Shown here one piece after another: positions 45,273 through 54,115 of a DNA stretch of 64,000 bases. Made by a program: the position numbers and the translations under genes. Source of the stretch: Roseospira navarrensis (GTDB lineage: Bacteria > Pseudomonadota > Alphaproteobacteria > Rhodospirillales > Rhodospirillaceae); contig NZ_WIVE01000001.1 of NCBI RefSeq assembly GCF_009601025.1, forward strand, positions 1 through 64,000. Direction: 5' to 3'. Each line of letters starts with the position of its first letter. Position 1 is the first letter of the stretch. Below the pieces are notes generated by a model. The model ran no database searches. It was not told the DNA's origin and saw nothing but the letters and a program-made list of their open reading frames with translations.

Positions 45273-45357
45273 GCGACGGCCGGGCGGCCGATGAGCCGGG
45301 CCGCAATCGGACGCGTAGACCAGACGTGCATTGCGCCCTGAAGCCCGGACCCGTCCC

Positions 45358-46170
45358 ATGGAAGACACCCTACTCGCGCTCGAAACCCCCGTCCGGCTGG
45401 CCGTGTTTCTCGGCCTGTTCGGCGCCATGGCGTTGTGGGAGGCGCTGGCCCCGCGCCGGCCGCTGATGACGCATCGGGCCGTGCGCTGGCCCAACAACCT
45501 GTCGCTGGTGGTGATCGACACGCTTGCGCTGCGCCTGCTGCTGCCGATCCTTGCGGTGGAGGCGGCGCTGCAGGCCCAGGCGCGGGGCTGGGGCCTGCTG
45601 ACCCTGCTGGACGTGCCGGGCTGGGTGGCCGTGCCGCTGGCGATCCTTCTGCTCGATCTGGTGATCTATGCCCAGCACGTGGCCTTTCATAAGGTTCCCC
45701 TCCTGTGGCGGCTGCATCGGGTGCACCACGCTGACCTGGACTTCGACGTGACCACCGCGCTGCGATTCCACCCGGTCGAAATCGTGCTGTCCATGCTGCT
45801 GAAAGTGGTCGTGGTGGTGGCGCTGGGCGCGCCGGCGGTGGCGGTGCTCCTGTTCGAGGTGATGCTGAACGGCGCCGCCCTGTTCAATCACGGCAACGTC
45901 TCGCTGCCCCCGGCGGCGGAACGCTGGCTGCGCCGGGTGGTGGTCACGCCGGACATGCACCGGGTCCACCACTCGATTCACCGCGCCGAGACGGACAGTA
46001 ACTACGGGTTCGCCCTGTCCTGGTGGGACCGCCTGTTCGGCACCTACACCGCCCGGCCCCGCGACGGGCACGACGGTATGACCATCGGTCTCGACCTGTT
46101 CCGCACCCCGCGCGACCTGTGGCTGGACCGGCTGCTGATCCAGCCCTTGCGGGGGACCGCCCGGCGGTGA
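45358..46170 (+). CDS. Sterol desaturase / fatty acid hydroxylase family protein
   Basis: 270 residues, integral membrane. Di-iron His clusters are visible: QHVAFH, HRVHH (in LWRLHRVHHADLDFD), FNHGN, and DMHRVHHSIH. Four membrane helices. Family members oxidise sterols, fatty acids or carotenoids with O2. Being just upstream of alr and the Mla-type genes is compatible with an envelope lipid substrate, but this is not decided. ATG 45358 is chosen over 45331. Confidence 0.87.
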   Translation: MEDTLLALETPVRLAVFLGLFGAMALWEALAPRRPLMTHRAVRWPNNLSLVVIDTLALRLLLPILAVEAALQAQARGWGLLTLLDVPGWVAVPLAILLLDLVIYAQHVAFHKVPLLWRLHRVHHADLDFDVTTALRFHPVEIVLSMLLKVVVVVALGAPAVAVLLFEVMLNGAALFNHGNVSLPPAAERWLRRVVVTPDMHRVHHSIHRAETDSNYGFALSWWDRLFGTYTARPRDGHDGMTIGLDLFRTPRDLWLDRLLIQPLRGTARR

Positions 46171-46217
46171 TGAGGTAGGCGCGTCCGCCGTGCCGCCCCC
46201 CTTGGGAGAACCCGTCC

Positions 46218-47417
46218 GTGTCCGCCCCTGCCGCCGTCCCTGCCGCCGTCCCTGGCTTCGCCGCCGCCGACCACCCCGCCGCCGGCGGGCTGTTGACCAT
46301 CGACCTGGATGCCCTGACCGGGAACTGGCGCCGCCTGCGCGACGCCCTGTCGCCGGGCACCGAATGCGCCGGCGTGGTGAAGGCCAACGGCTACGGGCTG
46401 GGCGCGGTCACGGTGGCGCGGGCGCTGAGCCGGGCCGGCTGCCGGACGTTCTTCGTGGCGCAACTGGACGAGGGCCTGCGGCTGCGTCCCACCCTGCCCC
46501 GGGATGCGCGGCTGTTCGTGCTGTCGGGACCGGCCCCCGGCACGGCGGCGGCCTTCGCGGCGGCGGGCCTGATCCCGGTGCTCAACAGCCCGGAGCAGAT
46601 CGCCGCGTGGGCGGATCTGGCCCGCGCCCGGGACCGCGCCCTGCCGGCGGCGATCCACGTGGACACGGGCATGGCCCGCCTGGGCCTGACCCCGGGCGAG
46701 GTGGCCGCGCTGGCGGCGGACGGCGGCGTGCCGCCGGGTCTCCGCCCGGTGCTGGTCATGAGCCATTTCGCCTGCGCCGACGAACCGGGGCACCCGCTCA
46801 CCCCGCGCCAGATCGAGGCGTTCCGGGCCGCGCGGGCGGCCTTCCCGGGGGTGCCGGGCAGCCTCGCCAACTCGGCGGGCGTGTTCCTGGGTCCCGAGGC
46901 GTACCACGACCTCGCCCGCCCCGGCGTGGCGCTGTACGGGTCAAACCCGACGCCCGGCCGGCCCAACCCGATGGCCGACGTCATCCGGCTGCAGGGCCGG
47001 GTCCTGCAGGTGCGCTGCGTTGACGCTCCCGGAAGCGTTGGATATGGTGCATCGCATCGGGTGGCGTGCCGCTCTCTCATCGCAACCGTCGGGATCGGCT
47101 ATGCCGACGGCTTTCCCCGGTCGGCCAGCAACAGCGCGGTCGGCTACGTGGGGGAGACGCCGGTGCCGATGGTCGGGCGGGTCTCCATGGACTTGGTCAC
47201 TTTCGACGTCAGCGGGCTGCCCGCCGACCGGATGGTGCGGGCCGGGGATCTGATCGACCTCATCGGGCCGCACAATCCCGTCGATGATCTGGCCCGGCGC
47301 GCCGGCACCATCGGCTATGAGATCCTGACCACGCTCGGGCCGCGCTATGCCCGGCGGCATGTGGATCGGGCCCGGCGCGGTCCGGACCGAGGGGATGGAA
47401 AGGACAGCGGATCGTGA
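46218..47417 (+). CDS. alr: Alanine racemase
   Basis: 399 residues. Pyridoxal-phosphate enzyme making D-alanine for peptidoglycan. The PLP Lys55 is in VVKANGYGLG; the second catalytic residue, Tyr, lies in SVGYGASHR (about 274-282), and IATVGIGYADGFPR and VGRVSMDLVTFD are typical. GTG start at 46218 with GGGAG upstream. The C-terminal 25 residues are an Arg/Asp-rich extension. Overlaps mlaE by four bases (GTGA). Confidence 0.93.
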   Translation: MSAPAAVPAAVPGFAAADHPAAGGLLTIDLDALTGNWRRLRDALSPGTECAGVVKANGYGLGAVTVARALSRAGCRTFFVAQLDEGLRLRPTLPRDARLFVLSGPAPGTAAAFAAAGLIPVLNSPEQIAAWADLARARDRALPAAIHVDTGMARLGLTPGEVAALAADGGVPPGLRPVLVMSHFACADEPGHPLTPRQIEAFRAARAAFPGVPGSLANSAGVFLGPEAYHDLARPGVALYGSNPTPGRPNPMADVIRLQGRVLQVRCVDAPGSVGYGASHRVACRSLIATVGIGYADGFPRSASNSAVGYVGETPVPMVGRVSMDLVTFDVSGLPADRMVRAGDLIDLIGPHNPVDDLARRAGTIGYEILTTLGPRYARRHVDRARRGPDRGDGKDSGS

Positions 47418-48187
47418 ATGTTCTGGCCATCGTCGGGCGCGTGTTCCTGACCTTTTTGATCCAGGTGGGGCGGCTCTCCATCTTTACCGGCCGTGCCGTG
47501 GGCCACATGGTGCGCCCGCCGTTCTATCCGCGCCTGATCGGGCGGCAGATGGTCGAGATCGGCTATTACTCGCTGCCGGTGGTGGGACTGACCACGATCT
47601 TTTCGGGCATGGTTCTGGCGCTGCAAAGCCACACCGGCTTCGCCCGCTTCTCGGCCGAGGGCGCGGTGGCCACCGTCGTGGTCATCTCCATCACCCGCGA
47701 GCTGGGGCCGGTGCTGGCCGGCCTGATGGTTGCCGGCCGCATCGGCGCGGCCATGGCCGCCGAGATCGGCACCATGCGCGTGACCGAACAGATCGACGCC
47801 CTCAGCACGCTGTCCACCAACCCGTTCAAGTATCTGGTCGCCCCGCGCCTGATCGCGGGCGTCACCATGCTGCCGCTGCTGGTGCTGGTGGGCGACGTCA
47901 TCGGCGTGTTCGGCGGCTACCTGATCGGCACCACCAAGCTGGGCTTCAACCCGGCCACCTACATCGCCCGCACCGCCGAGTTCCTGGAGGTGATCGACGT
48001 GGTCTCCGGCCTGGTGAAGGCGGCGGTGTTCGGCTTCGTTATCGCCCTGATGGGCTGCTACCACGGCTACTACTCCAAGGGCGGCGCCCAGGGCGTGGGG
48101 GCCGCGACCACCAACGCGGTGGTGAGCGCGTCCATCCTGATCCTGATCCTGAACTACGTCATCACCGAGCTGTTCTTCGCGCAGTAG
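47414..48187 (+). CDS. mlaE: MlaE-family ABC transporter permease
   Basis: 257 residues with five to six membrane helices. The family signature is in VGLTTIFSGMVLALQSHTG and ELGPVLAGLMVAGRIGAAMAAEIGTM, where the coupling helix contacts the ATPase. MlaE-type permeases move phospholipids between the inner and outer membranes. GTG start coupled to alr. The ATPase gene mlaF lies 271 bases downstream, the two being separated by a family B repeat and a hairpin; mlaD-type genes do not follow. Confidence 0.92.
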   Translation: MNVLAIVGRVFLTFLIQVGRLSIFTGRAVGHMVRPPFYPRLIGRQMVEIGYYSLPVVGLTTIFSGMVLALQSHTGFARFSAEGAVATVVVISITRELGPVLAGLMVAGRIGAAMAAEIGTMRVTEQIDALSTLSTNPFKYLVAPRLIAGVTMLPLLVLVGDVIGVFGGYLIGTTKLGFNPATYIARTAEFLEVIDVVSGLVKAAVFGFVIALMGCYHGYYSKGGAQGVGAATTNAVVSASILILILNYVITELFFAQ

Positions 48188-48196
48188 CGTTTGAAA

Positions 48197-48304
48197 CCAA
48201 CGGCCTCTGACGAGGGCCGTTGGAGTCCCTGGCCAGCCCTCTCCCCCACCCGGCCACCCAACGCCAGTATCCTATGGGTGGCCGGGTGGGGGAGAGGGCT
48301 GGTC
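48197..48304 (+). repeat. Family B composite repeat, long copy between mlaE and mlaF
   Basis: CCAACGGCCTCTGACGAGGG...CCGTTGG, then CCCTCTCCCCCACCCGGCC pairing with GGCCGGGTGGGGGAGAGGG. It begins 10 bases after the mlaE stop. The first hairpin has compensating changes in loop and arms (CATCTGACGATG here reads CCTCTGACGAGG), which keeps pairing. Confidence 0.8.
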
Positions 48305-48310
48305 CCGAAA

Positions 48311-48335
48311 AGCGGATGAGCCCCGCTCATCCGCT
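48311..48335 (+). terminator. Perfect 11-bp hairpin between mlaE and mlaF
   Basis: AGCGGATGAGC, loop CCC, GCTCATCCGCT. Very stable and preceded by AAA but not followed by T, so it may act as a processing or stabilising structure rather than end transcription before mlaF. Confidence 0.5.
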
Positions 48336-48458
48336 GGTGATATGGAGATCGCCGGCGCGGTCGCGCCGGATAAGTGTAGACCCGCCGTTCACGCGGCGCC
48401 GGTTCGGTTCGTCCTGATCCCCGCGGCGTGCCGATGTCTTGACCCAACGGACTGGCCC

Positions 48459-49271
48459 ATGACCGGACCCACCGCCCCAAAGACCACCGGAGAGACCAAC
48501 GCCCCGCCCAAGATCCGCCTGCGCGGCGTGCGCAAGCGGTTCGGCGCCAACGTGGTGCTGGATGGCATCGACCTGGACATCACCGCCGGGGAATCGCTGG
48601 TCGTGATCGGTGGTTCGGGCACCGGCAAGTCGGTGCTGCTGAAATGCGTGCTCGGCCTGCTGCGCCCCGACGAAGGCTCCATCGAGATCGACGGCGAGGA
48701 GACCGTGGGCCTGTCCGGCCGCGCCCGCGACCGCGTCAACGCGCACATCGGCATGCTGTTCCAGGGGGCCGCGCTGTTCGACAGCCTGCCGGTCTGGGAG
48801 AACGTGGCCTTCGGCCTGATCCAGGGACGCCGGGGCAAACGCGAGGACGCCCGCGCCCGCGCCATGGCCTGTCTTGACGAGGTCGGTCTTCCCGATCGGG
48901 TCGCGGATTTGTTTCCGTCTGAGATGTCGGGCGGCATGCAGAAGCGCGTCGGCCTCGCCCGCGCCATCGCCGCCCAGCCCGACATCGTGTTCTTCGACGA
49001 GCCCACCACCGGCCTCGACCCCATCATGGCCGATGTCATCAACGACCTGATCGTCGCGACCACCAAGGAATTGGGCGCCACCGCGCTGTCCATCACCCAC
49101 GACATGGCCAGCGCCACCAAGATCGGCGACCGCATCGCCATGCTCTACAAGGGCAAACTGATCTGGGTCGGCGCCGCCAAGGACGTGTTCGACAGCGGCA
49201 ACGCCCATGTGGACCAGTTCGTGCACGGCCGCGCCGACGGCCCCATCACCCAGGAGGCCGAGGCCGACTAG
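48459..49271 (+). CDS. mlaF: MlaF-family ABC transporter ATPase
   Basis: 270 residues. Walker A GGSGTGKS at 51-58, signature MSGGMQKRV, Walker B IVFFDEPTTGLDP and the switch His in SITHDM. Energises phospholipid transport together with the MlaE permease encoded just upstream. The ATG at 48459 gives a hydrophilic N-terminal stretch of 18 residues before the domain. Confidence 0.92.
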   Translation: MTGPTAPKTTGETNAPPKIRLRGVRKRFGANVVLDGIDLDITAGESLVVIGGSGTGKSVLLKCVLGLLRPDEGSIEIDGEETVGLSGRARDRVNAHIGMLFQGAALFDSLPVWENVAFGLIQGRRGKREDARARAMACLDEVGLPDRVADLFPSEMSGGMQKRVGLARAIAAQPDIVFFDEPTTGLDPIMADVINDLIVATTKELGATALSITHDMASATKIGDRIAMLYKGKLIWVGAAKDVFDSGNAHVDQFVHGRADGPITQEAEAD

Positions 49272-49606
49272 AGGGTCCGCCCTCCTCCCTTGTCTCCAGG
49301 GCAACGGGTTCAGGTTGACATGACGGCCTGTTCCGCGCCGCCTGAGCAGGCCTCTCGAGATCCCTCGTCTCGCTTCGCTCACTCGGGATGACACCCTAAA
49401 ATTATAGGATGTCATCCTGAAGCCGCGAAGCGGCTGAAGGACCTCGAGCGCAGGTCTCCGACCCCCTGCAAAGACCTGGAAGAGCGATCCCGTTAACCTG
49501 AGCCCGTCGCCCTCCCCCCTCGCACGAACACTGGCAGGCGCGGGGCCGGATCGGCTAGGGTAAGACCAACGATCCCATCCCTTCCACCACAGGAGACACG
49601 CCCGCC
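49272..49606. other. Gap before bolA, mostly repeat family A
   Basis: 335 bases without a gene. 49298-49513 is a family A copy. The rest (49514-49606) holds the leader of bolA, with CAGGAGAC directly before its start. Confidence 0.6.
49298..49513. repeat. Family A dispersed repeat, copy 3
   Basis: The best-preserved ends: AGGGCAACGGGTTCAGGTTG at the left and AACCTGAGCCCGTCGCCCT at the right are inverted over about 20 bases with few mismatches. The inside is nearly identical to copy 1 (for example CCTCGTCTCGCTTCGCTCAC and ACCCCCTGCAAAGACCTGGA). No long flanking direct repeat here. Confidence 0.8.
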
Positions 49607-49840
49607 ATGGCCATGGACGCCGGTACCCTGAAGAGCATGATCCTGGACGCCTTCCCCGATGCCCGCGTGGACATCGACGACTTCCAGGGCGACGGCGACC
49701 ACTACGCCGCCAACATCGTCTCCGAGGCGTTCCGGGGCAAAACCCGGGTCCAGCAGCACCAGATGGTCTACGCCGCCCTGAAGGGGAAGATGGGCGGCGA
49801 ACTGCACGCCCTGGCGCTGCAGACCAAGGCGCCGGAGTAA
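49607..49840 (+). CDS. BolA-family protein
   Basis: 77 residues. BolA-like fold with AFPDARVDIDDFQGDGDHYA at the start and the conserved H in VQQHQMVYAAL, ending LHALALQTKAPE. The E/C-x-H pattern fits the IbaG/BolA2 branch that pairs with the monothiol glutaredoxin Grx4 in Fe-S trafficking. In many alphaproteobacteria the glutaredoxin gene follows; here gabD does. CAGGAGAC precedes the ATG. Confidence 0.9.
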   Translation: MAMDAGTLKSMILDAFPDARVDIDDFQGDGDHYAANIVSEAFRGKTRVQQHQMVYAALKGKMGGELHALALQTKAPE

Positions 49841-49964
49841 CCCCGCGCCGGTCTGTCTGCCTTCCGATGCTGGCTGCCCCTCCTTGATTGGCCCCAGACG
49901 GCCCGCCCGTGACCTTTGGGCTCAGGCCGTCCGGCCGCGCCTTGACGATTGAAGGACCCCGCCG

Positions 49965-51425
49965 ATGAAACTCACCGACCATCGCCTCCTGCGCCAGCAG
50001 TGCTACATCAACGGCCAGTGGTGCGACGCCGACGGCGGCGGCACGTTCCCCGTCACCAACCCGGCCACCGGGGCCGAACTGGCGCGCGTGCCCGACATGG
50101 GCGTGGACGAGACCCGCCGCGCCATCGAAGCCGCCAACGCCGCCTGGCCGGCTTGGCGCACCAAGACCGCCAAGGAACGCGCCAACATCCTGCGCGCCTG
50201 GTTCAACCTCATCATGGCGCACCAGGAGGATCTGGCCGTCCTGATGACCGCCGAACAGGGCAAGCCGCTGGCCGAGGCCAAGGGCGAGATCGCCTACGGC
50301 GCCAGCTTCGTCGAATGGTTCGCCGAGGAAGGCAAGCGCATCTACGGCGACGTCATCCCGTCGCACGGTCCGGACAAGCGCATCCTGGTGCTGAAGCAGC
50401 CCATCGGCGTGGTCTGCGCCATCACGCCGTGGAACTTCCCCACCGCCATGATCACCCGCAAGTGCGCGCCGGCGCTGGCCGCCGGCTGCCCGGTGGTCAT
50501 CAAGCCGGCGGCGCTGACCCCGCTGTCCGCGCTGGCGCTGGCGGAACTGGCGCACGAGGCCGGCATCCCGCCCGGGGTGCTGAACATCCTGACCACCAAG
50601 CGGTCGTCGGCGATGGGCGGCGAGATGACCTCCAACCCGCTGGTCCGCAAGGTCTCGTTCACCGGCTCCACCGAGATCGGCAAGACGCTCATGGAGCAGT
50701 GCGCCGGGACGGTGAAAAAGGTCTCGCTGGAACTGGGCGGCAACGCGCCCTTCATCGTGTTCGACGACGCCGACCTGGATGCCGCCGTGGCGGGCGCGAT
50801 CGCGTCCAAGTACCGCAACACCGGCCAGACCTGCGTCTGCGCCAACCGCCTGATGGTGCAGGACAGCGTCTATGACGCCTTCGCCGAGAAACTGGCCGCG
50901 GCCGTCAAGGACCTGAAGGTGGGCGACGGCCTTGCCGGCGAGACCCAGCAGGGCCCGCTGATCGACGCCGCCGCGCTCGACAAGGTGCAGGACCTGGTGG
51001 GCGACGCCACCGCCAAGGGGGCGCGCGTGGTGCTCGGCGGCAAGCCGCACAGCCTGGGGGGCACCTTCTTCGAGCCCACCATCCTGGCCGACGTGACGGA
51101 CTCGATGCGGCTGTTCCGCGAGGAGATCTTCGGCCCCGTCGCCCCGCTGTACCGCTTCTCGACCGAAGACGAGGCCATCCGGATGGCCAACGACACCGAA
51201 TACGGCCTCGCGGCGTACTTCTACGCCCGCGACATGGGCCGCATCTGGCGCGTGTCCGAGGGCCTGGAATACGGCATCGTCGGCATCAACGAGGGCATCA
51301 TCTCCACCGAGGTCGCGCCCTTCGGCGGCGTCAAGGAATCGGGCCTGGGCCGCGAGGGCTCCAAGTACGGCATCGATGACTTCGTGGAAATCAAGTACCT
51401 TTGCATGGGTGGCGTGGACCGTTAG
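49965..51425 (+). CDS. gabD: Succinate-semialdehyde dehydrogenase GabD
   Basis: 486 residues, aldehyde dehydrogenase superfamily. Catalytic Cys290 in TGQTCVCANR (next to Cys292, a vicinal pair found in GabD enzymes where a disulfide gives redox control) and Glu256 in LELGGNAPF. The NAD(P) site is GSTEIGKTL and the sequence is GabD-like through ITPWNFPTAMITRKCAPALA. It oxidises succinate semialdehyde to succinate in GABA use. No GABA transaminase gene adjoins. Confidence 0.9.
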   Translation: MKLTDHRLLRQQCYINGQWCDADGGGTFPVTNPATGAELARVPDMGVDETRRAIEAANAAWPAWRTKTAKERANILRAWFNLIMAHQEDLAVLMTAEQGKPLAEAKGEIAYGASFVEWFAEEGKRIYGDVIPSHGPDKRILVLKQPIGVVCAITPWNFPTAMITRKCAPALAAGCPVVIKPAALTPLSALALAELAHEAGIPPGVLNILTTKRSSAMGGEMTSNPLVRKVSFTGSTEIGKTLMEQCAGTVKKVSLELGGNAPFIVFDDADLDAAVAGAIASKYRNTGQTCVCANRLMVQDSVYDAFAEKLAAAVKDLKVGDGLAGETQQGPLIDAAALDKVQDLVGDATAKGARVVLGGKPHSLGGTFFEPTILADVTDSMRLFREEIFGPVAPLYRFSTEDEAIRMANDTEYGLAAYFYARDMGRIWRVSEGLEYGIVGINEGIISTEVAPFGGVKESGLGREGSKYGIDDFVEIKYLCMGGVDR

Positions 51426-51494
51426 CCCCCACGCCGCATCCTGGAGGGGGATGCGGCGCCGGACCGGCCATCAAAGGGAGCCCCAGACGGCGTC

Positions 51495-52166
51495 ATGGCA
51501 CGGGACAAACCGACGGCGGCGATCCTGGCCGACGACGACGGCGACGGCAAGGCGGCCCTGGGCTGCCTCGCCGCCCTGCTGGTCATCGGCGGCATCGCGG
51601 GCGCCATCGCCCTGTTCGCGGATTTCGGGTCGGGGCAGCAGGTCGGGGACTCGGTCTCCGGCGATCTGCCCATCACCCGGGTCGAGGCCCTGGAGAAGCA
51701 GCGGGCCTCCACCGACGGGCCGGGCCGCATCCTGGCCCGCAACCTGGAGCCCGGCGCCACCTCGGGCGCGGTGGCGGGCTATTCCGGCGTGGTCTCCGAC
51801 CTGCTGGCCGAGTTCTACGAACACGGCATCGAGCCGGAGACCCTGGAACGCGAACTGAAGCGCCGGTCCGTCTGCTACAACGGCCGGCCGGCGCGCATCG
51901 TGCCGCTGGTGCTGGCCACGGATTCGGAGGGCTTCGCGCTGTCCTTCGGAGCACCCGGGTTCGACGAGGGCGACCCCCGCCCCCGCATCGAATTTTTTCA
52001 TGGGATCCAGAAGGACCTGGAAACCCTATATTACGCGAGTCTGACGCACGAACCCCTGCCCGGGTTCGACCAGATGGGCGAGCGCATCCCGAACACCCGC
52101 AAGGATGTGGGGCGGGTCATGCTCGAATGGGTGGCCGAGGTGGCCAACACATCCTGCCCGGAGTAG
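51495..52166 (+). CDS. Membrane-anchored hypothetical protein
   Basis: 223 residues; not recognised. After about 20 charged residues (ILADDDGDGKA) one membrane helix (ALGCLAALLVIGGIAGAIALF, about 21-41) anchors a C-terminal domain of about 180 residues, probably periplasmic. That domain contains LLAEFYEHGIEPETLEREL, a single C-Y-N-G segment and a C-terminal T-S-C-P. Codon use is normal. Same strand as gabD and the ubiH-like gene but with separate spacing; function unknown. Confidence 0.65.
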   Translation: MARDKPTAAILADDDGDGKAALGCLAALLVIGGIAGAIALFADFGSGQQVGDSVSGDLPITRVEALEKQRASTDGPGRILARNLEPGATSGAVAGYSGVVSDLLAEFYEHGIEPETLERELKRRSVCYNGRPARIVPLVLATDSEGFALSFGAPGFDEGDPRPRIEFFHGIQKDLETLYYASLTHEPLPGFDQMGERIPNTRKDVGRVMLEWVAEVANTSCPE

Positions 52167-52212
52167 GGGACCGGACCCTGCCCGGGGCGCAGCCAAGGCA
52201 ATGGGAGACCAC

Positions 52213-53487
52213 ATGGCGTCGCAGGCGAAGGAACGGCGGACTCAGGACACCGGCCCGGACACCGACGAGGTGCTGACGGCCGACGTGCTGGTGATCGGGG
52301 GCGGTCTGGTGGGCGGCACCCTGGCGTGCGGGCTGGCCCAGCACGGCATTTCGGTGTTGGTGGCCGAACGCGACGACCCCGCCGGCTGGATGAGCAACGC
52401 GTATGACGGCCGCGCCTCCGCCGTCGCGCTGGGGTGCCAGAAGGTGCTCGACGCGCTCGGCATCTGGCGGCACATGGGCGAGGCCTGCCAGCCCATCGAC
52501 GATATCCGCATCGCCGACAAGAACGCGCCCCTGTCCATGCACTATCACCGGCACGAGGCCGGCGACGAGCCCATGGGCTACATGGCGGAAAATCTGGTCA
52601 CCCGCCGGGCCATCCAGACCCGCCTGGGTGAACTGGAGCACGCCACCCTGCTCGCGCCCGTCGAGGTGATCGGCACCACCCGCGATGCCCACGGCGTCGA
52701 GGCCACGCTGGCCGATGGCCGCCGGCTGCGCGCCCGGCTTCTGGTGGCGGCGGACGGCCGCCGCTCGCCGACGCGCGAGACCGCCGGCATCGGCACGAAG
52801 GGCTGGCGCTACAATCAGGACGCCATCGTGGTGACCGTGGAGCACGAGGCGCCGCACAACGGCACCGCCATCGAGCACTTCCTGCCCGCCGGACCGTTCG
52901 CCACCCTGCCCTTGACCGGCAACCGCTCGTCCATCGTCTGGTGCGAAACGCCGGCATGGACCAAGGACCTGATCGCCCTGCCCGACGACCGCTTCAAGGC
53001 CGAGTTCATGGCCCGCTTCGGCGACCACTTCGGCGACGTGCGGTTCGTCGGGCCGCGATTCTCGTATCCGCTGTCGCTGCAGGTGGCGGACCGCTACACC
53101 GACCACCGGCTGGTGCTGGTGGGCGATGCCGCCCACGGCATGCACCCGGTGGCGGGTCAGGGCATGAACTACGGCCTGCGCGATGTGGCCGTGCTGGTCG
53201 AGGAGTTGGTGCGCGCCCACCGCCTGGGCCTGGACGTGGGCGCGCCGGACGTGCTGCGCCGCTACGGCCAGCTTCGCCCCGTGGACAACGCCGTCATGCT
53301 GGCGGCGACCGACGGCATCGTGCGGCTGTTCTCCAACGACTGGCAGCCGCTGCGGCTGGCGCGCACGGCCGGCCTCGCCGTCGTGGACAAGATGGGGCCG
53401 CTGAAAAAGCTGTTCATGCGCCACGCCATGGGCACGGTCGGCGTCATCGGCGGCGTGCCCCGCCTGATGCAGGGCCGGGCGCTGTAG
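52213..53487 (+). CDS. ubiH: UbiH/Coq6-type FAD monooxygenase of ubiquinone synthesis
   Basis: 424 residues from the ATG at 52213, which has GGGAG five bases before; the ATG at 52201 is weaker. FAD-binding motifs: DVLVIGGGLVGGTLACGL near the N-terminus, the D-G motif in LVAADGRRSPTRE, and GDAAHGMHPVAGQGMNYGLRD in the C-terminal part. It hydroxylates the ubiquinone ring; which carbon (UbiH, UbiF or the combined UbiL type of alphaproteobacteria) is not decided by sequence. Confidence 0.88.
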   Translation: MASQAKERRTQDTGPDTDEVLTADVLVIGGGLVGGTLACGLAQHGISVLVAERDDPAGWMSNAYDGRASAVALGCQKVLDALGIWRHMGEACQPIDDIRIADKNAPLSMHYHRHEAGDEPMGYMAENLVTRRAIQTRLGELEHATLLAPVEVIGTTRDAHGVEATLADGRRLRARLLVAADGRRSPTRETAGIGTKGWRYNQDAIVVTVEHEAPHNGTAIEHFLPAGPFATLPLTGNRSSIVWCETPAWTKDLIALPDDRFKAEFMARFGDHFGDVRFVGPRFSYPLSLQVADRYTDHRLVLVGDAAHGMHPVAGQGMNYGLRDVAVLVEELVRAHRLGLDVGAPDVLRRYGQLRPVDNAVMLAATDGIVRLFSNDWQPLRLARTAGLAVVDKMGPLKKLFMRHAMGTVGVIGGVPRLMQGRAL

Positions 53488-53566
53488 GACGGGCTCGCGC
53501 CGCCGTCCGTGTCGAATCCCTTAGGGCGTCCACACACGCCCGAAGGGGCGACGGGAACAATCGGCC

Positions 53567-54031
53567 CTATCCGCCCCGATGGTACGGGTGGCCGGCCAGG
53601 ATCGCCCAGGCGCGGTAGATCTGCTCGGCCAGCATGGGCCGCACCAGCATGTGCGGCCACGTCATGGCGCCCAGCGACAGGCGCTGATCGGCGCGCGCCA
53701 GCACCTCGGGCGCGTGACCGTCCGCGCCGCCCACCAGGAACGCGACGGTGCGCGCGCCTTCGTCGCGCACGCGGCCCAGGTGCGCGGCCAGGTCCTCGCT
53801 CGACCAGGCCCGGCCGCGCCCGTCCAGCACGATGCAGTGGGCGCCGTCGGGCACCTGTTCGAGCAGGAGACGGCCTTCGCGGGCCATCCGCTCGGGCGGG
53901 GGCAGGGGGCGGCGCTCCTCCACCTCGCGCACGCTCAGCGACCAGCCGCGCAGGCGGGCGGCGTAGGTCTCGAACAGGGCGGCTTCGGGGCTGGTCCGGG
54001 CGCGGCCGACCGCGATCAGCAACAGGTTCAC
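53567..54031 (-). CDS. rlmH: 23S rRNA (pseudouridine1915-N3)-methyltransferase RlmH
   Basis: 154 residues, SPOUT fold. The SAM-binding knot shows as AFLVGGADGH (about 97-106) and the SLGAMTWPHMLVRPMLAEQIYRAW C-terminus is diagnostic. The GTG at 54031 gives the usual N-terminus (VNLLLIAVGRART). Methylates helix 69 of 23S rRNA after pseudouridylation. It follows rsfS by 84 bases in the conserved nadD-rsfS-rlmH order. Confidence 0.92.
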   Translation of the reverse strand: MNLLLIAVGRARTSPEAALFETYAARLRGWSLSVREVEERRPLPPPERMAREGRLLLEQVPDGAHCIVLDGRGRAWSSEDLAAHLGRVRDEGARTVAFLVGGADGHAPEVLARADQRLSLGAMTWPHMLVRPMLAEQIYRAWAILAGHPYHRGG

Positions 54032-54115
54032 GGCGCCGTCCGGCCCCCGACCCGTTCGGTTGAACGGGCCCCCCCTGCACACCAACGGCTCACACCGGAT
54101 GCCGTCCGTTTCACC

